A DNA stretch of 64,000 bases from Foliamicus sp965115835 (GTDB taxonomy: Bacteria > Pseudomonadota > Gammaproteobacteria > Steroidobacterales > Foliamicaceae). A program made the position numbers and the translations under genes. Positions within the stretch are counted from its first letter, which is position 1. Each line of letters begins with the position of its first letter. Positions 56,545 through 64,000 of this stretch are shown here, piece after piece. The stretch is taken from assembly GCA_965115835.1 (NCBI GenBank), contig OZ220471.1, forward strand, positions 1,550,001 to 1,614,000. Direction: 5' to 3'. Below the pieces are notes generated by a model that saw nothing but the letters and a program-made list of their open reading frames with translations, was not told where the DNA came from and did no database searches.

Positions 56545-57483
56545 AACAACCGGGTCTTCCGCCCTTCCGGTCCGGGCGGGCGCCATTTTGCCGGCGGGCA
56601 CGGCGCTCACTTCCTCCCAAGCCGAAGACCGGCTCATGAGTTCCCGGATCAGGCGCACATTGAGCGAGTGCCCGGATCCGAAGCAATGGAACCTGCCGAT
56701 CAAGGGCTTGCCCAGAAGATACAAATCGCCCACGGCGTCGAGCAATTTGTGCCGAACCGGTTCGTTCGAATAGCGCAAACCGCCCTCGTTGATGGGGCGA
56801 TAGCTGTCGAACACAACGGCGTTTTGCAGGCTCCCGCCAAGCGCCAGCCCGTGCTTTCGCATGGCGGCGACCTCGTGCAGGAAACCGAAGGTGCGGGCGC
56901 GGCTGATTTGCTCGATATAGGCAGTGCGGGAGAACTCGAGGCTGCAGGAAAGACCGCCCCGCGCAAAAGCGGGGTGGGCGAAGTCGCCCTGATAATGCAG
57001 GCTGAAGTCCTCGCCCGGCGCCAGCGCCGCCCAGTGACGGCCCTGCTCCACGCGCACTTCTTCCCGCACCCGGATATAGCTCCTCGGCGACTCCTGCGCC
57101 TCCAGGCCCGCCTCCTCGATCAACAGAACGAAAGCCGAAGCGCTGCCGTCCAGCGCCGGCACTTCGGGCCCATCCAGATCCGCCCAGACGTTATCGACGC
57201 CCATTCCGGCCAGCGCCGACAGCAGATGCTCCACCGTGGCCGCGGTGGCGCCTTCGCGCCCCAGCGTCGTGCCCCGAAGCGTACCGGAAACGAAGTCATG
57301 GCGAGCCGGAACCTCCCTTCCGCCGTCCAGATCCACGCGCCGGAACATCACCCCGGTATTCGGCGCTGCAGGCCGCAGGGTCAACCGCGCCCGCCGACCG
57401 CTGTGCAAGCCGACGCCGGAAACGGAAACCGCGCCGCGCAAAGTGTGCTGTCGCACTCCGTAGCAACGGAAGGAGCTACTCAT
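56533..57483 (-). CDS. lpxC: UDP-3-O-acyl-N-acetylglucosamine deacetylase LpxC
   Basis: Zinc enzyme for the committed step of lipid A synthesis. 316 residues from ATG 57483; ATG 57504 in frame would add seven. SVSGVGLHSG opens the first domain. Zinc ligands are His86 (TVEHLLSAL), His245 and Asp249 (HKLLDAVGDLYLLG), and catalytic His272 lies in CFGSGHSLN. RTFGFLHEV is conserved. In many relatives it ends the division/cell-wall cluster, but ftsZ and its neighbours are not in the window. Confidence 0.96.
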   Translation of the reverse strand: MSSSFRCYGVRQHTLRGAVSVSGVGLHSGRRARLTLRPAAPNTGVMFRRVDLDGGREVPARHDFVSGTLRGTTLGREGATAATVEHLLSALAGMGVDNVWADLDGPEVPALDGSASAFVLLIEEAGLEAQESPRSYIRVREEVRVEQGRHWAALAPGEDFSLHYQGDFAHPAFARGGLSCSLEFSRTAYIEQISRARTFGFLHEVAAMRKHGLALGGSLQNAVVFDSYRPINEGGLRYSNEPVRHKLLDAVGDLYLLGKPLIGRFHCFGSGHSLNVRLIRELMSRSSAWEEVSAVPAGKMAPARTGRAEDPVVLQG

Positions 57484-57639
57484 AAGCTGTCGAATTATGG
57501 CCATTTTTGGGAAAAATGCAAGTCGCCGGGGCCAACCGGCGGCCAGCACCCTGCCCTGCGGCAGCAACCGCCTGCGCCCGAACGCAATGCCCGCATCGCG
57601 ACCGTCTCGGGAACCCTTCCCCCAAGGCCCGCCAGGCGG

Positions 57640-60468
57640 CTAGAACTCGTAGCGCAAGCTGACCCCATATTCGCGCGGGTTGCCCAGGAACGCATTGAAC
57701 GATTGCGTGGATCCCGGGCCGGTGCCGGAACCCTGAACCGGCGCGTCGAAGGCGGTAACGAAATAATCCTCGTCGAACAGGTTACGAGCCCAAAGGTCGG
57801 CGGTCCAGCGCGTCGCGCCCGGAAAGGTCAGTATCATCCTGGCGTTCACCACGGTAAATGCGTCCTGGCGCTTTTCGATGTCCAGGTCGGCGCCCGTGTT
57901 GTGGTCGCTGGTATAGCGCGCATCCAGATGGAAGGCGCCCTCGAACCGACCGACAGGAAAGCGCACCGTGCCGCCGGCCACGCCGGTCCACTCGGGAGCG
58001 TTCGTCATCTGCTGTCCCGAACGCGCCCCGTATTCCGGCCCCTCGCCATATTTCACGTCCGCATAGGTGAGGCCGCCGAACAGCTCGACGCCGAGAACAA
58101 CCATGCCGCGCGCCTCGATTTCGATGCCTTGGCTTGTTACTTCCGGAATGTTCCGGGCCTCGAAGGCCAACCCTGTAAACGCCGTCAACTGGAAACCGTC
58201 GAACTTCTCGTAGAACAGGTTGATGTCCATGGTGGCGCGCCGGTTCTCGAACTCGAACTTGGCGCCCAGGTCGAAGGCATCCACGGTCTCGGGGCGGAAA
58301 ATCCAGTCATGCACGCCCGGAGTATTGGCGGTCCTGTTGGCCAGCCGGTCCCAGACGGGGCTGAGCAGCCCACTGCGGTCCATGTTGAAACCTCCGGCCT
58401 TGTAGCCGCGGGCATAGCCGCCGTAAACCAGATAATCGCCCACCTGACGCGACAAGCGCACCGTACCGGAGAGCTCGCCCTCATCCAGGGCGCCGGAGTA
58501 CGCCCCGTCAAGGTTGGGATCCACGAAGGGGAAGCAGGCAAACGCCGTCATCTGGGCAATGCCTGCGCTCACATCCGGATTGGCCAATAGCGCCTGACCG
58601 CCCTGCGTCACCTGCCCGGCGCCGGGCAGGAGCGCCTGGGCGCCGGCCTTGACCTGGGCCGCGCCCTGGGTAACCAGCGCCTGCGCAGTCGGATCCGGAA
58701 TGGCCTGCGTTGCCTGCCGGACGAAACCGTCGAGCTGCTGCAGGTACTGGTTTACGCCATCGGTGTAGGCCTTCACGCCGCCGAGATAGGTCTGCATGGA
58801 CTGAAGATACCCGAGGACCTGCTGGCTGAAGGGCCGGCAGATCCGGTCGGACGATTCGAGGCGGGCTTCAAGCGACTTGTTCTCGGAGGTGTAGCGCAGC
58901 CCCACGGTCAGTTCGAAGTCGTTGGCCAGGGCAATGCTGTTGTGGGTAAAGAGCGCCCAGCTCTCGGAGTTCTGCGCAAACTGGTCCCGGGAACCGTTTC
59001 CCTGGAAGACGCCTTGCGCGTATTGTTCGTAGCCAGCCCAGGGATGAAAGGGAAACGCCGGGAACGACGGCAGGGTCGCCGTGAGCCGGGGAGGCGCAAA
59101 GCCCGGCGGGAGGAAAGGCGCAAGGCTGGCGGCGAAGCCGGCCGCGCCGCCCGCAAGTTGGGCAGCGCCGGCTTCCAGCGCCGGCGTCGCGGCGCCCAGC
59201 TGCGAAAAACCGCCGCCCACCCCGGCGGCGGCCCGGCGGGCGATTGCATCCGCGTAGGGCGACCAGCCCGCTCCGAATTGCAGAACATCGGTGTAGTTCA
59301 AATCCTCGTTGGCGTAGAAAGCGCCGACCAGCCAGTCCACCGGGCCGGCCTCGCCATTGATGCGAATCTCCTGGGTGAAGGTCTCGAAGCCGGTGGTGGA
59401 TTCCCCATGGGGCCGCTCCCCGAGATCGATAGTGGCGAAATCGATATCCATGCCGCGGTCCGTGTCCCAGTTCCTGAAGGAGGTGATGCTGGTCACGCGG
59501 CCCAGGGCCGTGCTGGCGTTGATCTCCAGTGAAACGCCGGAGTCGTCCATACCCTGGTGATAGCCGGAACTCGGGGTAACCGTGGCCTTGCGATCCCAGG
59601 GATCGAATGCGATGCCGACAATTGCGGGATTGCGGGTCTGCAACGCCGAGACGGCCTGGACGATATCGGCCGTGGGGCCGCGCACCAGACCCACCGCGGC
59701 GCAGCACACCTCCTCGCGGGTGGTGTGATCGACAATCACCCGAAAGCTCAGGTCCTCGCTCGGCTCGTACATCAGTTGGCCGCGCAGGAACAGCCGGTCG
59801 CGGTCGTTGTAGGCGCGGTCGTCGTTGGCGTCTTCCAGGAAACCGTCGCGTTCGTGCCAGACCGCGTCGAGCCGGGCCGAAAGCCCGCTGGCGGCGCTGC
59901 CTCCGCTGACGCCCGCTTCGACCCGAACCGCATCATAAGATCCAAAGCTGAGGTCGGCGTATGCCGAGCCGTCGGGGTCGGGACCGGCCGTGATGATGCT
60001 GACCACGCCGGCCGAGGCGTTGCGACCGAACAGGGTGCCCTGCGGACCGCGCAGGATTTCGACTCGTTGCACGGCCCCCAGTTCGTTATAGCCCACGCCC
60101 GCCCGATTGCGGTAGACGCCATCCACGTACAAGCCCACAGCGGGCTCGAGACCGGGGTTGTCACTGTTGGTGCCGATGCCCCGGATCAGCGCGGTGGCGC
60201 CGACCGTTTCCGCCTGTCCCGTGCTCAGGAGCAGACTCGGCGCAATGCGCATCAGGCGCCCGATGTCGGACACTCCGCTCAATTCGAGTTGTCCGGCCCC
60301 ATAGGCGGAAACCGCCAGGGGCACCTCCATGATCAGGCGTTCCCGGCGGGTCGCCGTGACCACGATTTCTTCGATAACCAGCCCTGAGGCGCCTGCCTCC
60401 CGGGCTTCATCCTGGGCCGCAAGCGGAGCGGCGAGAACCATTGATAACAAGAAACAGGCTGCGCGCAT
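57640..60468 (-). CDS. TonB-dependent receptor with helical low-complexity inserts
   Basis: Outer-membrane TonB-dependent transporter, 942 residues from ATG 60468 with AGGGGG just upstream. Signal peptide 1-18, TonB box IEEIVVTATRR (about 32-42), plug with ALIRGIGTNSDNPGLEPA and RGPQGTLFGRNASAGVVSII, barrel ending in the terminal aromatic SLRYEF. Two barrel regions are odd: residues about 405-475 (Ala/Gly/Pro-rich) and about 545-640 (long predicted helix with repeated QGAAQVKAGAQALL-like units). Family relatives import siderophores or plant/steroid-like ligands; the substrate is unknown here. Confidence 0.9.
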   Translation of the reverse strand: MRAACFLLSMVLAAPLAAQDEAREAGASGLVIEEIVVTATRRERLIMEVPLAVSAYGAGQLELSGVSDIGRLMRIAPSLLLSTGQAETVGATALIRGIGTNSDNPGLEPAVGLYVDGVYRNRAGVGYNELGAVQRVEILRGPQGTLFGRNASAGVVSIITAGPDPDGSAYADLSFGSYDAVRVEAGVSGGSAASGLSARLDAVWHERDGFLEDANDDRAYNDRDRLFLRGQLMYEPSEDLSFRVIVDHTTREEVCCAAVGLVRGPTADIVQAVSALQTRNPAIVGIAFDPWDRKATVTPSSGYHQGMDDSGVSLEINASTALGRVTSITSFRNWDTDRGMDIDFATIDLGERPHGESTTGFETFTQEIRINGEAGPVDWLVGAFYANEDLNYTDVLQFGAGWSPYADAIARRAAAGVGGGFSQLGAATPALEAGAAQLAGGAAGFAASLAPFLPPGFAPPRLTATLPSFPAFPFHPWAGYEQYAQGVFQGNGSRDQFAQNSESWALFTHNSIALANDFELTVGLRYTSENKSLEARLESSDRICRPFSQQVLGYLQSMQTYLGGVKAYTDGVNQYLQQLDGFVRQATQAIPDPTAQALVTQGAAQVKAGAQALLPGAGQVTQGGQALLANPDVSAGIAQMTAFACFPFVDPNLDGAYSGALDEGELSGTVRLSRQVGDYLVYGGYARGYKAGGFNMDRSGLLSPVWDRLANRTANTPGVHDWIFRPETVDAFDLGAKFEFENRRATMDINLFYEKFDGFQLTAFTGLAFEARNIPEVTSQGIEIEARGMVVLGVELFGGLTYADVKYGEGPEYGARSGQQMTNAPEWTGVAGGTVRFPVGRFEGAFHLDARYTSDHNTGADLDIEKRQDAFTVVNARMILTFPGATRWTADLWARNLFDEDYFVTAFDAPVQGSGTGPGSTQSFNAFLGNPREYGVSLRYEF

Positions 60469-60579
60469 ACTTTCCCCCTTAAATTCGCTATTGCACCCGA
60501 CGATCCATTGAATTTGGGCCGGCGCGGTATATTACACGCTTTGAGAACCGTCTGGAGCCAAACTCGCGAGGAGCGAGGC

Positions 60580-60630
60580 GCTTCTCGCCCGCAGCTTCGC
60601 AATCCGCTGGATGCCCGGGCTATCCAGCGG
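60580..60630 (+). repeat. Intergenic palindromic repeat, copy 4 (between receptor and hicB)
   Basis: Core TCTCGCCCGCAGCTTCGCAA at 60583-60602, followed by a perfect 9-base inverted repeat CCGCTGGAT/ATCCAGCGG at 60604-60612 and 60622-60630. The hairpin overlaps the hicB stop codon. Same family as copies at 1353, 48722 and 50933. Confidence 0.6.
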
Positions 60631-60841
60631 CTATTTCGACATCGGCAAGGCAGATATCGCGTTTGGCGCGACGTTTTATTTCCCCGGGCGAAGCGGCCTC
60701 GAAAAAGAGCGCCAGCGCCTCCTCGAGATTCGCACGCGCCTCCGCTGCGCTGTCTCCCTGGCTTGCAACATCCACTTCGGGACACAACGCGACGTATCCG
60801 GTTCCTTCACGTTCGACTATGGCTGTCAACCGTCTGTGCAT
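60620..60841 (-). CDS. HicB-family antitoxin-like protein (orphan)
   Basis: Small protein of the HicB/UPF0150 type, normally the antitoxin of a HicA mRNA interferase. 73 residues from ATG 60841. RLTAIVEREGTGYVALCPEVD, then VASQGDSAAEARANLEEALALFF, is the classic partial RNase-H-like HicB fold. The tail is short and has no clear DNA-binding extension. No HicA-like ORF lies on either side, so it appears orphaned. The same ~110-base leader that precedes the methyltransferase gene lies 54 bases upstream. Confidence 0.8.
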   Translation of the reverse strand: MHRRLTAIVEREGTGYVALCPEVDVASQGDSAAEARANLEEALALFFEAASPGEIKRRAKRDICLADVEIAAG

Positions 60842-60894
60842 TTCTTGACAGCTCCGCACGAAGTGTGGATTGCGGATCTCGCAAGGCGAAGGTT

Positions 60895-61004
60895 TGGCGT
60901 TCATCGCACTGTAACCGGAATTGCAATGTGATCGATTGGGCATGAACCTGCCACTCCCTGTCGTTCGGCAACGATCCCGACAATACATCGCGGTATGTTA
61001 GCGC
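60895..61004 (-). repeat. ~110-base direct repeat, copy A (hicB leader)
   Basis: Aligns without gaps to 63814-63923, with only seven mismatches seen. Contains a perfectly conserved palindrome TGTCG...CGACA (60959-60982) and a second stem (CATTGC/GCGATG on the minus strand). Both copies sit upstream of a minus-strand gene, so shared regulation or a recombination site is possible. Confidence 0.85.
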
Positions 61005-61072
61005 GCATATCTCACCGATTGCACGGATGGCCCCCAAGCAGTTACGCTTCGGTATGCTTTTTCAGGAACATT

Positions 61073-61124
61073 TGAGGATACGCGCGCTACGCCAAGGCTG
61101 AGGATACGCGCGCTACGCCAAGGC
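61073..61124. repeat. Perfect 26-base tandem duplication
   Basis: The 26-base unit beginning TGAGGATACGCGCGCTACG is present twice in immediate tandem, 61073-61098 and 61099-61124, just before the ATPase gene. As 26 is not a multiple of three, it shifts the frame of anything reading through, and the second unit supplies a TGA in the ATPase frame. Confidence 0.9.
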
Positions 61125-61224
61125 ATTGGAAGCTGCGGGCAAGCCGATGATGGCGCGCGCCGCGCTCGCGCTCATCAACCAGATTCTTGATATGGCTCGC
61201 CAAGTTGATCGGAATGATTTCAGT

Positions 61225-62955
61225 ATGATCTACGACGAGGCCGAAATCAGGGAACGCATACGGCTCGGCGAGGACAGCGGCTGCGAGTGCAAGCAGATCG
61301 AGTTCGCCGGTAACGAACCCCGCCGACCGAAACGGGACGATCTGGCCGAAGAGATTGCCGCGCTTGCCAATGCCCGCGGCGGCGTACTCCTGTGCGGAGT
61401 CACGGATGACGGCCGCGTGCGCGGCATGACGCGGACGCAACTCGCGGCTCTCGACGCTCTGGTCGTTGAAGTGGCCACCGACACCATCAAGCCGCCTGTG
61501 GCGATCCGCACCTATCACCGGGAACTCGAAGGCAGGGCGCTTGTCGTGGTGGAGATACCGGAAGGCGAGTCGCTGCATGACAGTCCGGGAGGCAGCTTCG
61601 TCCGCGTCGGGGCCAGCAAGAGGCGGATGGCCAGCGAAGAACGCCTGCGGCTCGCCCAGCGGCGCGGACAGACCCGTTTCCGGTCATTCGACGAACGGAC
61701 CGTTCCCGACACCGGATTCCGCACACTCTCGGAGGCGCTGTGGAAGCCGTTGCTGTCGGCGGAGGGCGCTGCCGACCCGGCCGCGGCCCTCGAGAAACTT
61801 GCGCTTCTCGCGCGAGATCAGGCGGGGATCCTTCGCGCCACAGTGGCGGGCATCCTGCTGTGTACGACCGAGCCCGAGCAGCGGCTCCCTACCGCGAGGA
61901 TCACCGCGACCCTCTACCGCGGGCGAGACCGATCCTCCGAACAGATCGACGCGCAGGAGATCACAGGCCCCCTGGACCGGCAGATCGCCGCCGCCGTAGC
62001 GTTTGCCGCGCGCAACATGCGGGTTGGCGCTCGCAAGGAGCCGGGGCGGGTGGACTTGCCGCAATACAGCATGCGGGCCGTATTCGAGGCCGTCGTCAAT
62101 GCGGTCGTCCACCGCGACTACTCGATCCGCGGCGCCGCAATACGCCTATCGATGTTCGAGGATCGCCTGGAGATTCAGTCGCCCGGGCCGTTGCCAAACA
62201 ATCTCACCATCGAGAACATGACAAGACGGCAGGCCACCCGGAACGAGGTGCTGGCGTCCATGCTCGGGCGCATGCGAGTCGGCGAGATTCGAGGGGGCGA
62301 GGACCGCCAGTACTTCATGGAAAGGCGCGGGGATGGCGTTCCCATCATTCTGCGCGAAACGCAGGAACTTTGCGGGCGGCGCCCCGAGTATCGACTCATT
62401 GACGGCGCCGAAGTCCTGCTCGCCATTCCGGCAGCGGCGCCGGAACCGAGTCCCGCAACTGTCGGCATCGCCGTCCGCGCAGGCGGCAAACCGCTACCCG
62501 ATGCGGACCTGCTGGCGCTGTACCCGAACGGTACCTGGAAGCGCGCCCGAACCGATCAGGCTGGCAACGCGGCAATCAAGCTGCATACCTCGCGCTTGCC
62601 CATGACCGTGTACGCCGCGGCGCCGGGATACGCGGCTCATATCGAGCGAAACTGGATGCCGGGGCGGCAGCCCCTGGACATTGACCTCGATGAATTGCGA
62701 GACGGGGGCGCGGTCATCTTCACCGAAGGCGGCGGGCGCATTCCGGGTCTGGCGGGCAACTTCGAGCCCACACGCGACACCCATGATCGCACTTACGCAT
62801 ACGCCCGTAACCTCTCGATCAACGAGGGAGCGCCGCAGCCAGTGTACTTCCTCTTCGGCGAGCGCCTGCGGCTTACCGACTCAAGCGGCGCCACCCTCGA
62901 TGTGCGCATTCTGGACATTGCTGGCCATTCGGCCATCCTGGAATACCGCCCCTGA
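61225..62955 (+). CDS. AlbA_2 (Schlafen-like)/GHKL-ATPase protein with two-domain C-terminal extension
   Basis: Probable nucleic-acid-binding ATPase. 576 residues from ATG 61225. The AlbA_2 domain (about 5-140) shows GEDSGCECKQIEF, AEEIAALANARGGVLLCGV and GGSFVRVGASKRRM. A GHKL (HATPase_c_4) domain (about 280-405) has the N-box EAVVNAVVHRDYS with Asn292 and His296, and LEIQSPGPLP. A carboxypeptidase-regulatory-like beta-sandwich (about 413-475: GKPLPDADLLALYPNG) follows. A final ~85-residue domain with GRIPGLAGNFEPTRDTHDR and LRLTDSSGATLDVRI is not recognised. The frame is open back to TTG 61126, so the start is uncertain. Lies in the repeat-bounded island. Confidence 0.82.
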   Translation: MIYDEAEIRERIRLGEDSGCECKQIEFAGNEPRRPKRDDLAEEIAALANARGGVLLCGVTDDGRVRGMTRTQLAALDALVVEVATDTIKPPVAIRTYHRELEGRALVVVEIPEGESLHDSPGGSFVRVGASKRRMASEERLRLAQRRGQTRFRSFDERTVPDTGFRTLSEALWKPLLSAEGAADPAAALEKLALLARDQAGILRATVAGILLCTTEPEQRLPTARITATLYRGRDRSSEQIDAQEITGPLDRQIAAAVAFAARNMRVGARKEPGRVDLPQYSMRAVFEAVVNAVVHRDYSIRGAAIRLSMFEDRLEIQSPGPLPNNLTIENMTRRQATRNEVLASMLGRMRVGEIRGGEDRQYFMERRGDGVPIILRETQELCGRRPEYRLIDGAEVLLAIPAAAPEPSPATVGIAVRAGGKPLPDADLLALYPNGTWKRARTDQAGNAAIKLHTSRLPMTVYAAAPGYAAHIERNWMPGRQPLDIDLDELRDGGAVIFTEGGGRIPGLAGNFEPTRDTHDRTYAYARNLSINEGAPQPVYFLFGERLRLTDSSGATLDVRILDIAGHSAILEYRP

Positions 62956-62990
62956 TCTGAAGTTCCCCCGGATTTCTCGCTGTATCCCGA

Positions 62991-63128
62991 TCAAAGATCG
63001 ATTTGCAAGAGGAAAAGCCGTTTGGGCGGCTGCAAGGTGTTCCCATGTAATGGCGTGCTTTTCTGCAGCACGATGTATCCGCTTCCTTCACGTTCGAATA
63101 TGGCTGTCAATTCGTCTGCTTTCATCAT
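62991..63128 (-). pseudogene. Truncated HicB-like ORF
   Basis: 45 codons from the double ATG at 63128. The first ~22 residues (MMKADELTAIFEREGSGYIV) match the start of the intact HicB-like protein at 60841, and the DNA is alignable over about 42 bases. After that the frame diverges (LQKSTPLHGNTLQPPKRLF) and stops at 62991 with no CPE or GDS motifs. It looks like a hicB 5' end joined to unrelated sequence. Nothing else is supportable in the 304-base gap 62956-63259. Confidence 0.5.
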
Positions 63129-63259
63129 TGCTCCTCTCTACCGCCCTTCAATAATTGCAAGAGTGGCCGCCGCCTCAACAATGTTGGCAGAAAGGATTCC
63201 CGGAGCATTCTTCCTTACAGAAATAGTATCAAAATCGTGGCGGTTCCAACGGGCTCGAT

Positions 63260-63814
63260 TCACGCTGCTGCCCGTGGCTCCCGGCTGCTGTTCCACTTCG
63301 AGGCGAACACCGGATGCGTATCGTCCAGGCGCTCGCTGATCCTGAACTCCGGCATCGGGGCAAGAAGGTCGCGGGGCCGGATTTTCTTCACTTGTTCCGA
63401 CACATAGCGGCGAAAAAGACGATCCGTGTCGCAGCACACGCTATGGCGCCCCTCCTCTATAGCGACTCGCGTCGTAATTCCGCTCCCGCCAAAAAAATCC
63501 ACGATCGTTGACCCGGGATACGACATGGAACGGACCAGCCGTTGAATGACGGCTCTCGGCTTTTGCGTTGGATGCCCCACGCGCTCTGCTTCCTGAAGCC
63601 AGATCGACGCCCATCCAATGTAATCGTCATGCTGATCCCAATTGGCCAGCATGATGTTGTAAGGGGGATCGCACACGATCAACTGAACGGAAGCGTCCGG
63701 CAAACGAGCAAGCAGGTTGCAGCAGTCATCAACCTCAACGACATGGTGGGTCGCATCCGGCGCCTTCAAGTTCACATTCTGAACGGATGAATGCGGCTTG
63801 TTTTCCCGGTTCAT
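63260..63814 (-). CDS. Beta-type DNA methyltransferase lacking its target-recognition region
   Basis: Amino-methyltransferase with its middle missing. 184 residues from ATG 63814. Motif IV is DPPYN (residues 49-53), followed by DYIGWASIWLQEAERV. At residue 80 the sequence jumps straight to GHPTQKPRAVIQRL (motif X region), and motif I, DFFGGSGITTRVAIEEGR, follows. In related enzymes about 100 or more residues, including the target-recognition domain, separate these blocks. The join is in frame and the ORF is intact. It is probably inactive as a methyltransferase. Preceded by the ~110-base leader repeat. Confidence 0.8.
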   Translation of the reverse strand: MNRENKPHSSVQNVNLKAPDATHHVVEVDDCCNLLARLPDASVQLIVCDPPYNIMLANWDQHDDYIGWASIWLQEAERVGHPTQKPRAVIQRLVRSMSYPGSTIVDFFGGSGITTRVAIEEGRHSVCCDTDRLFRRYVSEQVKKIRPRDLLAPMPEFRISERLDDTHPVFASKWNSSREPRAAA

Positions 63815-63923
63815 GGCGTTCATCGCCCTGTAACCGGAATTGCGATGTGATCGATTGGGCATGAACCTGCTACTCCCTGTCGTTCGGCAACGATCCCGAC
63901 AATACATCAAGGGATGTTAACGC
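63814..63923 (-). repeat. ~110-base direct repeat, copy B (methyltransferase leader)
   Basis: Partner of 60895-61004, here immediately before the methyltransferase start codon. The palindrome TGTCG...CGACA is at 63878-63901. The last 77 bases of the window beyond it show no gene. Confidence 0.85.
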
Positions 63924-64000
63924 ACCACTAATCGACCTGCTTTCGAAGGTGGGTGGGCACGGGGTTGAACAGGTCGTTGCTGCGCGAAGAGCCGCTCCCG

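Overview
The window is one stretch of a high-G+C gammaproteobacterial chromosome, probably from an uncultured lineage. The evidence is gene order rather than any single marker. It carries mutL-miaA-hfq-hflX-hflK-hflC-purA, a tpiA-secG-tRNA-Leu(GAG)-nuo block, the lpoA-yraN-diaA trio, murA-ibaG divergent from yrbG-kdsD-kdsC-lptC-lptA-lptB, and sdhB-sdhE-ygfX. All are classic gammaproteobacterial neighbourhoods. Genes are densely packed, with many 4-base start/stop overlaps and many GTG or TTG starts. The species cannot be named from the sequence.

Layout. 1-1160: end of the succinate dehydrogenase operon with its assembly factors. 1430-12278: a co-directional run of lepB, rnc, era, recO, mutL, miaA, hfq, hflX, hflK, hflC and purA (protein export, RNA processing, ribosome assembly, DNA repair, tRNA modification, membrane protease control, purine synthesis). 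12286-14047: a PaaI-type thioesterase, tRNA-Leu(CAG), rplM-rpsI and tRNA-Gln(CUG). 14190-18569: an accessory patch with a large TonB-dependent receptor bracketed by two diverged ~280-base direct repeats, a poly-C tract and two tiny ORFs, one frameshifted. 18714-41363 (minus strand): a long block running metK, ahcY, a UbiD-family gene, glmM, tpiA, secG, tRNA-Leu(GAG), all 14 nuo genes and an SLC13-type carboxylate transporter. 41435-57483: envelope biogenesis (rsmI, lpoA, yraN, diaA, sspAB, murA, ibaG, yrbG, kdsDC, lptCAB, secA, an M23 protein, a DUF721 protein, lpxC). 57640-60468: a second TonB-dependent receptor with unusual inserts. 60580-64000: an accessory island.

How it fits together. 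Respiration is represented by complex II maturation and a complete complex I. Lipopolysaccharide is covered from lipid A commitment (lpxC) through Kdo precursor synthesis (kdsD, kdsC) to export (lptA, lptB, lptC). Peptidoglycan precursor synthesis is covered by murA and glmM, and protein export by lepB, secG and secA.

Most unusual parts. The right-hand island has two ~110-base, near-identical direct repeats about 2.9 kb apart. Each is the leader of a minus-strand gene: an orphan HicB-type protein, and a DNA methyltransferase that has lost its target-recognition region in frame. Between them lies a plus-strand AlbA_2 (Schlafen-like)/GHKL-ATPase protein with an unusual two-domain C-terminal extension, and a truncated second HicB-like gene. 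This is the best candidate in the window for an undescribed defence or regulatory system. A small family of intergenic palindromic repeats (four copies seen) is also present. No insertion sequence, prophage, CRISPR array or rRNA gene was seen.
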